Assembly (NCBI RefSeq): GCF_002078875.1
Contig: NC_034414.1
Coordinates: 15,626,383-15,690,382, forward strand
Origin: Numida meleagris
Lineage: Eukaryota; Chordata; Aves; Galliformes; Numididae
DNA length: 64,000 bases
Direction: 5' to 3'
Below the pieces are notes generated by a model that did not search any database, had not been told where the DNA came from, and saw only the letters and a program-made list of their open reading frames with translations. This document shows, piece by piece, positions 1 through 13,533 of the stretch. The stretch's first letter is position 1. Each line of letters begins with the position of its first letter. A program made the translations under genes and the position numbers.

Positions 1-1330
1 TCAACATGCCGAAAGGGGCAGGGGCATGCTGGCACTCAAGGTTAAGCCCTTGCAGGCACATAACCTTATAGTAGCTTGAGCCTAAAATCCCAGCCTGGGC
101 CCTGTGACTTCTGTTCACCTCTGTTTTCCATTCACTTACCCTCTCACTGGTTGCATCTGTATATTCCCATCCTGGGGCCAATCCATATCGATTCCTCGGT
201 ACAAGAAGCAAGCACTGCGCAGCCTCACCAGCAGAGCTTAATGTGCATTGATTTTGGTGGCACACTACCATGTGCGCTGCAGCAGCTCTACTCCTTTCCC
301 TGTTACACCTCAAAAGCTTCCCCTCTTCTTTCCTGGTGGTACACACTGTTTCTGGACCCCAAACCACCACCTAGTTTCATACCGCTTTGGATCATGCTTT
401 TTTTTTATCCACTGAATACTGCCTTCCCTTTCTGCTCCACGATTTCACTCTCACTGTCACACGTGCAAATGCTATCCCCTTCAGGTCTCACAAAATGCAG
501 CTGCTGGGTCATCTCCTCATTAATTTAGTCCTCATTAGTCCTTAATGGTTGCGCTTGCTTTCCCTGCACTAATGCTTCCTGTCACTGTCTTCAAAACTCT
601 GTACCTGCTCCAGCCCTGCAACAAGACAGCCCACTCAGCAGCCCGTTCCCGAGCATCCCATAAAAGCTGCAAAGAAGAGACCCATAAAATAAAATAAATT
701 CTGCTAGGGATGATTACTAAAATATACCGTGTTAATGCAGGGTACGTGCCTGGCAGCCACTGCTGTTCTGCAACAAGGGGGGGGGGGGGGGGGGGGGCTG
801 CAAAAGCACGCATGAGAGGTTATACTCTCTCCCAATAGTTTCAGTCAACAAAATGGCTAAGATTAAATGTTACAATGTAAGGGGGAAAGTTTGGGGGTTA
901 CCGCATCACAATCAAAAGCGTGATCATTTTAAGTAATTCACTCCAAATGGTTAATTCTTGCTTTCTTGTACATACAGAGATCACCATGGAAAAGCACTAA
1001 TCGAAACCATTTGCAGCTGCCTGTCCCCTTCAGCAACATGCCCAGCGAACAATCCCTTCTCTTTTTGGCTCCCGCCCAACGTGCTCTTAACACTCCTGCA
1101 GCTACTGCTTGGTTAGGTTCAATTCAGCAATAGAGGCTTTATAAAAAAAGTACACCTTCCAAAGACTAATGGGAACAGTTCCTTTTCTGACTTGAAGGTG
1201 AACCAAAGTTCAGGGCCAGGCTGGTGGTGTCGATGAAGAGAATAATGCACTCGTGATGGAGCCCTTCATTTGTTTGCTTTCCTATATTCATTTTGCTTGA
1301 ACACAGATGACTAAAAGCACAAAGCAGAAA
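1..1330. other. Non-coding stretch, no gene recognised
   Basis: The short open frames here have no domain-like character and no convincing paired splice sites. The only distinctive structure is the long G homopolymer at 777-797, listed separately. The flanks are AT-moderate, ordinary vertebrate intronic or intergenic sequence. Confidence 0.6.
777..797 (+). repeat. Poly-G homopolymer, 21 bases
   Basis: An uninterrupted run of 21 G. Such a run can form a G-quadruplex on the plus strand, and its length is prone to sequencing and polymerase error. The proline stretch seen when the minus strand is translated is only a by-product of this run. Confidence 0.95.
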
Positions 1331-1682
1331 GGGAGCTGAGAGAGGATCTCACCTACGTCCATCAATATCTGAAGGGGGAATGCAAAGAGGACAGACCAGG
1401 CTCTGCCCAGTGGCACCCAGTACTAAGACAAGAGGCAGCGGATACAAACTGGAGCACAGGAGGTTCCCTCTGACCATCAGGCAGCACTTCTGCACTGTGT
1501 GGGTGCCAAGTACTGGCACAGATTTCCCAGAGAAGCTGTGGGATCTTCTCCTTGGAGATCTCCAGAAGCTGCCTGGACGTGGGCCTGGGCAGCCTCCTCT
1601 GGGCATCCTTGCTGGAGTGGGGGCTGGCCCAGAGGGACCCAGAGGGCCCTGCCCACCTCAACCATCTTGGGATTCTGTGAAG
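1331..1682 (+). mobile_element. CR1 LINE, 5'-truncated 3' end
   Basis: The block reads like the 3' part of an avian CR1 retroposon in sense orientation. It has the segment describing a degenerate reverse-transcriptase C-terminus followed by the 3' untranslated tail, ending near 1671-1680 in gattctgtga, the typical CR1 terminal motif. It is about 350 bases long and so heavily 5'-truncated, as most CR1 copies are. Several overlapping open frames on both strands here (for example 1362-1661 minus and 1380-1727 plus) are by-products of the GC-rich CR1 sequence. The divergence suggests an old, inactive copy. Confidence 0.85.
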
Positions 1683-4600
1683 GAGAAAGCCAGACTTTCT
1701 CAGCTAACACAACCTAAAGAACTTTAGATCTTCACAGCTGCACTTGCAACTTTTTTGAAGATTTACTAATGCCTCCAACAAAACTTAGACAAATGCTTCC
1801 TTCAGAAGCAATTTCGCTTACATAGCAGACTTAGGGTTGTTTGGGTTCTTTTTTTCTTCCCTTTTCTTTCTTTTTTCTTTACAAGGAAATTTGCATGAAT
1901 AAAAAAGAATCTTCGATACTTAATAGCTCGTCTCCTTCTGCTCTCATGCCACCTGAAGTCACGATCTTTGGTTTATGGCACAATTAGTTGCTATGGAAAT
2001 AACATAATCAGATACAGAGAAAATATTTGGGGTATGATTTGCAATGTTCTTTATTTAAACCTGGGCACAAGTTACTTATGCAGAAACCTCGGTACCTTTT
2101 ACACGCTCTCATTTGCATTATTATTTTTATCACCTCTGCGGTGCATTCAGACATAATGGTATTACTACATGCACAACTCACAGTAAAGGCATTCTTCACC
2201 CATACTTGAGCATCTGCATGTTCAAACTGTAATGAGAGTGTCCACGCATGGAGGTGAGCCACTGTCAAGTCCAAATTAACAACAACAAAAAAAACCGTCT
2301 GGAAAATACTGACTTGGGATTGGGTCCCTAGACCCTGTGTACCACAGAACTCCTTTGCCATTTGTACTTTCTGTGCTTTTGACATCTTATTCTTTTCTAA
2401 TGATTTCCTTTCTTCAATCACAGAGCTTTTAAGTAAGGAGATTCTCTGTTGCCCCGGCAAATTCTGCTTACTTCTAAGTCCTGGATAGGGAGGATTGCTG
2501 CTCCAGATGAAAGACAAGCAGTGCCAGCCGCTGAACTCAAGAAGCAGGAGCTTCTGCCAATACCCTCAGTAATAAAGAACGAAGGAACAGAAATAAAGAA
2601 TATGCCTGACACCCTGTACCAGATGAGTTGTGGCCCAAAGAAAACCTTTGTCAGGACCTATCTTTGCGGTGTCAGCAGGTCTTAGCAGCACAAATGCAAT
2701 TTATGTGCTAGTTTTCTTAAAATCAGGTTACATCCTCTAGCCTGAGAGATCAGCTGACGTTCAAAGAAACGTGGCTTCAAACACATGCATGGCACTCAGG
2801 ATCTTTCTGTCAAGTATAAAGCAATCAATCAGACAGAAAAATCTTTCAACTACACGCAGCTCTGATAGCTTCCGAAAGAAGGTATTTTAAAGCTGAAGCA
2901 AACAAAACACTGACTTACAAAAATTCAAAGATTCATTAAGTTCCCTACCAAGTGTTTGCTTTTTAACACCTTCATGGATTTTTCCCTGAAAATACAAAAT
3001 AGATTCTGTTCTCGCCTTGCACCCTTAAAGCCAGGCTAAGGCTTTCCAAACACAAAGATAAGTTGCTCTAAGTAATTCCAGCTGCCTTCCCAAGGCAATG
3101 AAGGCCCAGCAACATTCACTGACCTCACAGGGCTCCAAGTGCTCAGCACGTTTGACGAATCGGGTCATGGAGAGCCCATTTCCACGAGGTGCTCAACCAC
3201 AATTTTCACTGTATTGAGATGTACACGTACTTAAATAGTAAGCACACACTTAATGCTTTTGTGAGCAGGACTGCACACAAGCCTGAGAAACGCAGCATCT
3301 AAAAGGCTGCAGATGGAGCTGGACTCTGCATACAGCTGTTGTAATAAAAGAAATTGCTCTTTGAGCACACATCTTTTGAGGCTGATGCTTCTCATATCTA
3401 TGGGCAGAGCTAGCAGGGAGAGTCCCTCAGCAAAACAAGAAACGTTTGTTCAGCTGGCTGGAAATGGGGCAGGGATCTCCTCCACCAGCAGCACTGTCAA
3501 AAGATTTGAGTAAGTACACTGAGACCCAAGGGCAGCTAAAGAAGTCATATCCACTGCTGGCACTGTTGGGTCTTGCTGCCACCTTTCTTCTCAGATTCAA
3601 GAGAGCTCCACTTCCTTCTAGCTCCCTTAGGCTCCTTCCAAAATCCTACCTTAAGGATAAATAAACTTCTGATTCTGAAAAGGACTGAAAACAAGATCCC
3701 CAAGGGAGGGACAGCTTTCCTTTTCATCTTGAGAAAAAAACCAATATCTTCCAGGAATCAGCAAAAAGATATTATATTTTATGACACGCAAGTACTGTCA
3801 CACCAACTCAGAAGGCATTTCTTACAATGCAAGCTGTGCCAGAGAGCTTAAAATTAAAACTGAAATATTAAAGAGCCTGCAGCAAATTAAGAGTATTTGA
3901 ACAGGAATAATAAACAAAAACACTAGATGATGATGAAGTGTTAATATTAAAATGGAATGGTCCTGTGCAAAGAAAATGTAACCAGACATATCTATATATT
4001 ATCAACTATTATCCCTCTTCCTTGATGTTGTAAAGAATCACGGGGCTTTTATCATCCCACATACTAACAGCAAACAGCAGTGGATCTATTATCATTGACA
4101 TCTCTGCACCCATTCAAGCAAAAAAAGAGGAGCTTCTGCTATCAGAAAAAAAGATTTTACGAGCAGGAGCACAAGCTTTGGCTTCCTGCTTTGCCGTTCT
4201 CAGCATTCATAACACTCCTCAAGCCAGACATAACTTCAGACATAGCTTCAAGTATATTTTTTTAAACAGATAACACACACAGGTAAACAATTTAAAACTA
4301 CAGCCAAGGATTTACTCCTAGAAGATATATTAGGGAGCATAATAGTGATAACACGTTGAATAAAAATGCTCTCTTGAAAGAAAGAGAATCATCTACACTG
4401 GAAACCATATATCTGTATTTACTTGTTCACATCACCACAATCTGGCTCTTTATATTTCACTGTCAAAATCTGTAAGTAAGCCGTTTCCCTATGGAATGGC
4501 ACAGCTTACAGAGAGAGAAAAGGCACCTGTAGTTTATGGCAGCACAGGTGTGATACCTTTTTTGTAAAAATGTACCTAAATTCATCCACCAAAGACAACA

Positions 4601-6854
4601 CAGAGGCTCTAATTCAGTAAAGCTGAGCTGTCCAAAATGACACTAAACTCACTCCTATTTGTTACGGCACTTGGTGGTATTTAAATTTAATCACGGTGCT
4701 TTGTTTGGACAGAACTAAGGATACATCTGAGTCCTTTAATCATAAGGAATGAAAGATATTAAATGTTTGAATTCAGGTGCTCTCACTGAACAGGCTCCTA
4801 CAAAGTATCTGGTTAGGCTTCAAAGTCCTCACCTGTTCCACACACGGGCTGAGATTCTGGATTTAAAGCAAATATATTGGTTTTCACCAGGCTCTCAGAT
4901 ACTCCTGCCCTGTAGGAAACATTTCGCACAGGACCTGCGCAAAGTTTAATCCTGCTAAATCTAAGCCCTAGCATACGTTAGCCTGCTAAAAACACAAGGT
5001 CAATCTCTTCTGCAGTCTGACCTCTAAGCAGTTTGTTTACTGCCTTATATTTACGAGGATTTTTATGAAGGGAGATTTACATTGAAAGAAAACTATTTCT
5101 TCATCAGATCACTACGAAGGCAGCTGAGAAGTGATTGGGAGCGTTTCCACAAAGAATGATAGCTGCTCCCTGATGGGGACCACTGTGATGGCAGCTGTTA
5201 GCCCCGTGCTGATTACTGGCAGGTCTGTGCCCGGCCTTTGCTCCCCCCTGCAACCACAAACTCTGCAAAGAAGGCAGCCAAGCCAAAGTTGTCTGTGACG
5301 AGACGGTGGTGCAAATGTGATTTGCCCGCACTGCAAACTCACGTCTCGTGCAGCTGGAAGCTGACAGCTTCAGATGAGGGGAATTTATCATTATTATTTT
5401 AGTGTGAGAGCAGCTCACTGATTGCAGCTTGACAACTCGAGTTAATTACTTGATGAAGGGTCTGCCACACACTGGACGGCTCTACATCTGTGGACAACGA
5501 CAATCAGCAGACTGAAGTCCATACCTAAAAGGCCTTTGGTCTTTTTAATCCTAAGCTAAAAATCTCAAAAACCACACAACAAAACCTGCAGATCAGAGGA
5601 ATTACACCAGAGGTTCCCCTTTCCCCAGCCCTTGGGACAGTCTGGTCTCTGCAGCTCATTGAATCTCATAAAGAGACAGAACTCACTTCAAAAGCATCCT
5701 GTCTCCTTCCTGGAGTCCCAGGGGTCCTCAAGATAACTGCTTGGAGCTCAACCTGGCCACACTCCCTGATGCCTGCTTTCCCATCAGGTAAGTAACAGCC
5801 TGCAAGCTTTTGCCTGCTTCTGCCAAACACCAGGTGGGATTTACCAACCTTGTCAAAGAGATTATGTCAAGACTGCCTGGCCTTACCTGTTAAATCAGAG
5901 CATGGAGCTCACGTGCTATTATGCATCCAAGTTAGCAAAACGTTAAGGCTCTTTACTAAGAAGCCAGCTGAAACAATACACAATGCCGTAATCCTAACCT
6001 CTGCACGGGGCCAGAGCCACTGAGTGGTGGAAGAAGGAGAAACACATCTCACACTGGGAATAAGAACAAGACACTGCCAGTAAACCAGGAGCATTACACA
6101 TGTGGCAGCTGCTGCAGAAGTCGAGCCAGACTCCACCTGTAATTATACCATATAGCTGGAAATCTCTGTGCATCCCTAGTTCTTTGCATAGACAGAAAAA
6201 AAACTTTACATATATATATTTTGACTTATCATCTATGAAAATGTACTGCACTTCTAGGTGCTCTCTTAAATCTGAAATGTGGCACACCTGAACTGTGGTC
6301 AATCAGAAGTTGCTGGAGAGTAATCAAGAGAAAGGAGGCTGCCTCCTTTAGATGAAGATAACAAATTTGAAGACAAGCAGCTCTCATCATCAGAAGTGAT
6401 GAGCAGACTGTAACAGCAGTCATCTCACCTAGGGCTCCCAAATTCTAGAAGGCACTGCACAGGAAAACACGTAACTACAGACAGACACAGGAGAAAGTAT
6501 TTAGTAAGAGATGTGCACAACAAAAAGGGAAGGCTGGGTTCAGAAGCCACCACAAGGCTTTACTAGTTTAATTCTGGCATGCTTTAATCTTTATTCATCC
6601 ACGAACGAACTCTGATAATAGCGTGTCTACATGCTTCTGACACAAATTTTGCAGTCGCCCGGATCCCTGCTTCTCTACTCTTCAAGTACCGTAAAAGCAG
6701 ATGCAAATTCTGTTGTGTTTCTAGGACTATTTCCTCTCAGTTTGAAAGTAGCTTGAAGGAATGGGCTTCCACAACTTTGCCACTATTTAAGCTCATTTTC
6801 AATTGTAATGAGAGCCATTCTTTTTCTGCCTTCACTGAGTTGTTATAGGAAATC
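1683..6854. other. Non-coding stretch, no gene recognised
   Basis: About 5 kb of unique-looking sequence. Pyrimidine-rich tract at about 1845-1882. Frames such as 2008-2517 minus (169 codons) have no recognisable domain and unremarkable composition, and are best explained as chance. A well-formed but unsupported plus-strand pseudo-exon lies at 5722-5787 and is discussed among the rejected items. Confidence 0.55.
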
Positions 6855-7278
6855 CTAGGGCCTGGAGCACCTCCCATGGGAGGAAAGGCCAAGTAACCTG
6901 GGTCTGTTCTGGGCAAAAGATGACTGAGGGGGGAATATGGTTAAATGTTTATAAATATCTAAAGGGAGGCAAGAGGCAAATGGATGAGGCCAGGCTCTTC
7001 TCAGTGGTACACAGCAATAGGATAAGGAATAACAGCCTAAAACTTTAACATATGAATTTCCATACAAACACGCAGAAGAACTTCTTTATGGTAAAGGTGA
7101 CAGAGCACTGGAACAGGTTGCCCAGAGAGGTTGTAGAGTCTCTTTCTATGGAGATATTCAAGACCTGTCTGGACACGCACCTGTGCAACCTACTGTGGGG
7201 AACTGCTTTAGCAGGGGAGTTGGACTCAATGATCTCTTGAGATCCCTTCCAACCCCTGCAATGCTGTGATTCTGTGAA
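6855..7278 (+). mobile_element. CR1 LINE, 5'-truncated 3' end
   Basis: A clear CR1 tail in sense orientation. The diagnostic parts are the gaacaggttgcccagagagg segment near 7110, the gttggactcaatgatctc segment near 7220, the cccttccaacccctgcaatg segment near 7245, and the terminal gattctgtgaat at 7267-7278. About 420 bases remain of a full-length element of roughly 4.5 kb, so it is a dead 5'-truncated insertion. The short frames at 6855-7067 minus and 7052-7240 plus fall inside it and are not genes. Confidence 0.93.
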
Positions 7279-10200
7279 TCAGGACAGCATAGGGGTAGCA
7301 CACATTTAAAAACAGCTGCTTGTGTCATCCCTATGTCTCTAGGACAGCGTTGTTAGTACACCATAAGCAAGTTTATAAAACCAGGTTGAAGAGACTAGAA
7401 GGTTGTTCCTCGTTGTCCACAGCCAGCTGTGAGTAAAACCCTATGCTAGCAACAAGGCTAGCCAAGATTTTTCTGCAGGACCAGGTTTCGGAAGTCCTAA
7501 TTTCAAATTTTCCACCAAACCTACAGTGCTGATGGCTGCTACCATGTTTGAACAGGGAAGATCTGAGTCCATTATTCAGGCAACAGGGCAGAAGAGATGC
7601 GTTCCACACATCACCTTCCATAATCTTTGAAGAGCTATCTGAATGCTGTCCAGGAATTAATTACTTGGCATGACAAGTGCTGACAATTAGCTAACTAGAC
7701 GGCTAGGATTTTAAATACACATTGTTCAAGGAGGAAACTCTGGAACATGCAGTGCGACTGTCATAACAGGCAGAGCTGTCAGAGAAGCGTACCATCCTGA
7801 AGTGTGGCTTCAGGATCACAGCTGCAGGGAAAAGAAAAACTCCTAGAGGATACATCTGCATTCCACGGCCATCCTTCCAGGAGGGCTGGAAAAGAAAAGG
7901 ATCCGGGTCTTCTCCTGGCTACACTGGGCCCTGGTGAAGCAGTAAGGGAAGCCAGTATCAGCATCAGCTCTCATTGGGGCTGGAGCAGGCCCTCTCTACC
8001 ACACTGTGTTTGGCAGAGGTGACAGGCCAGCCTGCAAATCCAGCCCAACCCTGCATGGTGTGACAGCAGGGCCAGAGCCCACAACACTGAATGAACTCCA
8101 AACTGCACAGCCTCCAAAATCCCCCACGTACTCACTGCAAGCAACCCTGAGGGTTGCCACTCTCTCCCCTTGCCACTGAGCAGATTTTGGCAAATGTTTT
8201 TTTTTCTGTACAGAAGTGTTTGTGCAGATCTCCCTCTTGGCAGCTCATGGAAAGCGTTGTTTCACTCTCTCAGCCCTCACCTGCTTTTGGAAACAAAACA
8301 ACGCTCCCGCTTGCTCCGCTTTCTGCTTATCTCCCTTCTAGGCAAACAGAAGAGATGAAAACGCACAGATTTCAGGATAGTAAATACCCAGTGAGTGACT
8401 TGACAGCAAGTAAATCAGCATTTCGTAGCGTTCATGCCAACAGCTTCTGGCATCACAGGAGAAGAAATAAAATTCATTAGACAACAAATAAGCGATAACC
8501 TTGTATTTACAAGGCAGACTTTTAATGTAGCCAATTACGTCATATGTAACGATGATGAAAAGTCTTGTGTTGCTGTTCACAGATCTCTGAGATCACAGGG
8601 TTTTATCAGTGTAGCAGTTTTTATGAAAGAGGATCAGGGAATGTATTAAATAGGGAAGACTGGTTTCAGTGGAAGCGGGGTGCCCGCTTCCCTGCTACAT
8701 GTGTGAAAATCATCTGTCTCTTCCCAAGATTAGACAAACACATTTCAGCCACAAAACTGTTGCATTTGCTTTGCAATTTGTTATTTTCACCAGATCTCAT
8801 TATCTGCATTAGTTGGCATTTTCTTTTCCATGACTGGATGATTCTCTGGGCCTTTAGGAGGTTTCAAGAAGCTTCTGCAAATAATTCTGGCACATACACT
8901 TAGAATCAATGCATATATTAATGAGCACGTGTCATTCTTAAGTTGGACTTTATCAGGGCTGATCTGGAACCTGTCAGCTCATCCTTCTTTACAACCAGGG
9001 ACCAAACCCCTACCTAGAGGGGTGCACTGAAGCGGTGTTCACCAGCACCAGAACGGCTTTAATATCATGTGCTAATGAACTGTCAGGTTTAAAATGAGCC
9101 CCTCAGAGGGGTTCATGCTCCTTGGTCATGATTCAGATGGCTAAACAAGACTCTTGACCACTGCAAGACAACTCAACTGAAACCACTGCATGGGTTTATA
9201 CCAAGTGAGAACTCAGCTGACCGCCTTAAAATTGCAGGGGCTGCATCTCAGTTGAACCAACTGTTGAGGTATTTTCCCCCCTAGATACACGCTGCCTTTC
9301 TCTGTCCTGGTGCCATGGAAAAGATCTGCAGCAGCATTTCTGAGCTGCAGCAAAATTTGCTTGCATTTCTCCCTTTCTTTGAGTAGGAGCTGTGATTTTC
9401 TGATTTGGTTGCGTGCCATGGCTCAACTTGCACAGTGTATCTGGCTTTGGCACAGGTGAGGTCCCCTTCTTCCAAGCTGTCACCAGACTCACTGGACAGC
9501 CAGCTGCCACTGGGGCTCAGCATGCACAGAGGAACTGCGAGTGGCACAACACAGCCTGCCCCTTGCTCCTCCACTTCCCAACACTGCTGGCTCCCTTCTC
9601 TCTTCAGTTGAGCAGCCTGTCAGTGCCAGAGGTCACTTCACACCGTTATTTGCTACCTGCCAGTCCGTACCCAAGACAGCATTCCAGAAGCCAGAATTTT
9701 AAATTTATTTTTCCCTTCCAGGCAAAGGGGTGGCGGGACCCTGCCGCTGAGTGCACATTTTGTGCAGCCTCCCATTGCTGCTGAGAATGCTCTAGCAGGT
9801 TGTTCATCATCACCCTGTAGCCCTGTTATACAGTGTTTGAAGTGGTTTTGGAAGGTGTATGCTCTGAATGAAGACTGCCCAGGACAAACGCACAGTGTAA
9901 TTCTGTGCAGAAGCTTCTGCTCCCACAAAGCAGAGGAGGGGAGACGAGGAGGCATCACAGCTCTCTGAGCTGGGGACCCATGCAGCCATGTCCCTGAGAA
10001 AGTTTCAGCTCCCACTGGGATTTGCCAGCTCAGTGAGCGTTTAGTCCCAAATTCAAATGTTCTTTTTTGTTATCCCTGTGAGGGCCAATCTTGAACCCAC
10101 TGAAGTCAGTGGGAGTCAGTGAAGTCAAACTCTGATGAGCCTGAAGAGGCAAATTTCTGAGAAACCTCATAATTTGCAGTGCAATTTAAAGCCATCTCTC

Positions 10201-11615
10201 CATAGGTGTGAAATAGCTAAATAGCAGACATCTGCAGCCACTTTAATGACAGCTGCCCTTCTATGCTCAGCCTGCATAGTTAGAGAAAACTGATGTGCCT
10301 CTCGATGTGCCAAATGAGACCATTAGGTCTGGCCTTTTGCTAATAAAGGAAGGGAAAGATAGGAATCAGTCTGTCCTGCAGATGAAACAACAGGAAGGAC
10401 TACAACTTTGCCCCCCAAAATTAGGTAAGCTAGTAGACTGAAGCCAGAAGTCACACTCCTATTCCACCCTTGCTCAAGACCTTCAGTGCTGGTCAGTCCA
10501 TTCAGTCCCTGTGCTCCTATGTGGTTTCTCCAGACCCTTCGTCTCAGACCATCTCGCACTGTGTATTTACATGAGAGCTCACAGCTCCTCAAGATTTCCA
10601 GGGATCAGTGCAACACTACTGGAGGTGGATGTGCTGCAGTAATAAGAGCATAATGATAATGAGAAGGTACCCAACTCAAACCTGACATCGGAGCACAAGC
10701 ACAGAGAAATAACATGGACTCATGGATACATAAAGCATTGTAAGATACTTTTAAATATCAGTGGGCACTGGGAAAGAGCTTTTCTGAACAAGAGGTCAAC
10801 TTTCATGCTAATTACCATTATAACAACAACTAGTCTTCACTAAAGTGTCTCTTGCTTTTAATACAAGAGCAATTACATGTGGCTAGCCATTCCAATGTTA
10901 TTTGCGCTGTGCTCAATCATTGCACCGGCTGGATGAAAACTCACCTCAACAAGAACAATGTGTATTACAACCTGTGTATTGATTTGATTCCTCTGAGACA
11001 GGTCTGCAAATGGAAATGGAGGGCTGCCACACTTCTAGTACTCCCAGCACTGTCCTGAAATAGTTCACTGATACACAGTACTCAGTATAAGTGAATGAAA
11101 GCAACAATGTAATTGAGAAATACAGTGCTGAGAGATGATGATGATAGTGAGAAGGAGAGGTATGCTGTCAAGATATAGGGAATATTTTAGCTTTGCTTAA
11201 AAAAAACTGCACCTCAAATCCCAAAAGGAGTCACTAGCCATACAGCAGAAGCAGAGGATTTAACTGGATTTGTGCATTTCCTAAACACACAGCTTTTCCA
11301 TAGCGGTAAGCACTGCATTCCCTTAATGCTGATGTGAAACTCCAGCACTGGACCCACTGGTTGGAGGTCAGAGTAAATTCTTTCCTCTTTTGTGCTCCTT
11401 TCACAGCAGAGCCCACCTCAAGCCCTGCTCTCCCTTCCCTTTCCCAACAGCCTCTCTCTCAATTTATTCAAGTGTGTATGAGAAGGGAATAAGTTGTTTT
11501 CCAGCACAATGACAAGTCTCCACAATGGAAGAGCTCGCTTCTTATAGGTGACAGGTATCTAGGCTGAAATGGTGCAGGCAAACACCTTTGAAACCAACCA
11601 TCCAAATGTTAATAA
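7279..11615. other. Non-coding stretch, no gene recognised
   Basis: No domain-bearing frame or diagnostic mobile element seen. The 9.2-9.8 kb part is somewhat richer in G+C and carries overlapping open frames on both strands, which is typical of chance. Near 10085-10125 there is a short internally repetitive piece with gaagtcagtg twice, possibly an ancient repeat remnant but too short to name. Confidence 0.5.
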
Positions 11616-11617
11616 TG

Positions 11618-11692
11618 AAGCTTAGTGGCTCTGCAAGTTATCTCGGGCAAGTCAATGAATGCTTTTAGGTGTGCATGTGGAAGCACAATGCA
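11618..11692 (+). repeat. Possible MIR SINE fragment
   Basis: Contains gcaagttatctcgggcaagt followed by a pyrimidine-containing segment, in the order of the MIR core (gctgtgtgaccttgggcaag...). Only the core region is recognisable, and the match is by eye, so this is tentative. Confidence 0.3.
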
Positions 11693-12371
11693 ATGCAGCA
11701 GGCACTGCAGTACGAACTAACATTCACTAACAAGCCAGCATTTTCAAAAGGCCAAAGGGAAGCTCTGCCACAGGGATACAACAAAATACAAGGACGTGTC
11801 AGGTGGATTTAGTTAACAGATGTTACAGCAAGTAAAATATATATGAAATATATTATCAACTTTTTTTCATCCTTCTTTGCTACTGACACTCGTGTTAGAC
11901 GTCAATATATTTTTTTGCTCCCAGAAAGATCTCGTTCCATCTACTTTATCAAGACGTACTTAATAAATCATATTTGACAGCATAAATCATATCTTACTAC
12001 AAATGAGATTTAAAGGAGCCGTTCTTTAAATGGAACTGATAAGCTCAATAAGGAAGCTACCATTTATATTAAAATTCACACCTGTGATACGTCAGCATGC
12101 GTGGCTGCAAACAAAAGAACAATGAACAGGCCCACTTAATGCATCTCCACACAGCTTAAAAAAGATATTTCCCTAAATCTCATCAACGTCTTTCTGAGCA
12201 GACAGAAAACCTTAAAGCCTGAACAGTCTGACAGCTCTGGAGCCACGCATCTTACTGCTAAGTGAGAGATGCCAGGCAGCTGGTTTCACAAGGACACCCT
12301 CCATTTTGGCAGCAAGTCTGGCTTGCCAGGAGCACTAACGGAGGTTAATTTCTGACTGTGGAGTAAAACAG

Positions 12372-12492
12372 AGCATGGTCAGTTCAGAGATCTGAATCAT
12401 ATTGCTGCTTCTGATACGTTTTACTAATGACTTTATGCAAATCACAGTGAAACTTTCCTGTGCTTGTTTAGATTTTATATCTAAATGGATCT
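12372..12492 (+). repeat. MIR-like SINE relic
   Basis: The order of segments follows the MIR core: atgactttatgcaaatcac, then gtgaaactttcctgtgct, then tttagattttatatctaaat. This matches the expected series of 'gtgactttgggcaaatcac', 'ttaacctctctgtgcctc' and 'agtttcctcatctgtaaaat'. It is strongly diverged, as expected for a repeat that stopped moving before birds diversified. A RepeatMasker run would settle the family. Confidence 0.42.
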
Positions 12493-13459
12493 GTCTCTAT
12501 CTCTTTAGACCCCAATCTATAAAACCAGGGCAGAAACAGCCAAGCCATTCTTGAGACTGCCTTTGTAATAGTCTGTTTAAATCCTCCTGAAGAAAGATGT
12601 TGATGGATTGCAATCACTTGATTCAAAGCCCAAGAACAGAAAAGCATTATTATTTTAAACGCTCTTATTCTCCAGTGTCTCTGCAGGGCTGCTCCATGAT
12701 CTGTGTGCTTTAACAGGAGAGACCTGTTCTGTACTGCACCACATGAAGTACCCTGGGGCAAACAACAGGTGTAATTAACCTCTAAATATGACCATTCGTG
12801 TCAAGAATCAGGCTGTATCTGCTTCGGATTGCTAATTTAGACATAGCAAGCATTGTAAAAACAGAAAATAAACCATTTTGTCACTTTCTTCCCCATGGCC
12901 TTTATCCACCTCACACCCAAATACTTCCTTCTGATAAAAGTCAGAACTCTCTGGCTCAATACTGCTGCTAACCTGCAGAGTACTCTGAAATATGTATTCT
13001 ATTGACAGTATTCTGGAAATTAATTACAACAAAAGTAAAAAAAAAATCAAAACAAAAAACACAGAGGCCACCAAGCCCTGCAGGATAGCAGCCTCATGCA
13101 GGAGCTGAACAGGGGCTCCTGTTGATGGGAAGATAAATGAGCAGAATCTACGAGCAGAAAAGCCAAGTTTCCAAATGCCCTCTGCTGGCATCCATTAGCA
13201 TTACTAAGCATTTCACCACCCTGTTACAAAATAATTTTTCAGAAAACTGAAGGTCTGTCATTTGAAGACATCCTGGTTTTACAGTCCTAATAACATTCTT
13301 CCTTCCAGCTTTGCTCTAATGTCCATGTTTGTTTTAACCAAACACAACAGAAGCCCAATTGCTGCAGACTCCCCATAAGCATCACTGGTAGGTTGTATTA
13401 CAGCCAGAAAGCACACCTGGAAAAAGTTTTCAAATCCACTAGCTTCCAGGGATCCTCAC

Positions 13460-13533
13460 CTGCATTATTTTGATCAGCTGCTGTTCCAGAAGCCACTGGG
13501 AAGTTCTGTTCGTCTTCCCATTGAGTAGCAGAG
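13460..13533 (-). CDS. Candidate internal exon, unknown protein
   Basis: On the minus strand an acceptor-like gcttcctgtag precedes 74 bases ending in atgcag, followed by the donor gtgaggatcc. Entered with two leading bases, the frame is open for 24 codons and contains NGKTNRTSQWLLEQQLIKIM, ending in phase 0. An alternative upstream acceptor (cccacag near 13560) extends the same frame with QDDSWLPVA before it. The entry phase agrees with the exit phase of the candidate at 32678-32720, the next one upstream on this strand. I recognise no domain. Splice-like pseudo-exons of this size are common in introns, so this remains weakly supported. Confidence 0.18.

Noticed and set aside
1349..1727. Cluster of overlapping frames at 1.3-1.7 kb
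   Set aside because: They lie within or across a GC-rich CR1 fragment on both strands and are by-products of the repeat.
2008..2517. 169-codon minus-strand frame
   Set aside because: Unremarkable composition, no domain, no splice or promoter context.
3926..4000. Possible C/D snoRNA (gatgatgatgaag resembling box C)
   Set aside because: No box D with flanking terminal stem at a suitable distance.
5722..5787. Plus-strand exon-like segment with a very good acceptor (ggagtcccag) and donor (gtaagtaac)
   Set aside because: Two frames are open, there is no compatible partner exon on the same strand, and the peptide is unrecognised. It shows how easily pseudo-exons arise here.
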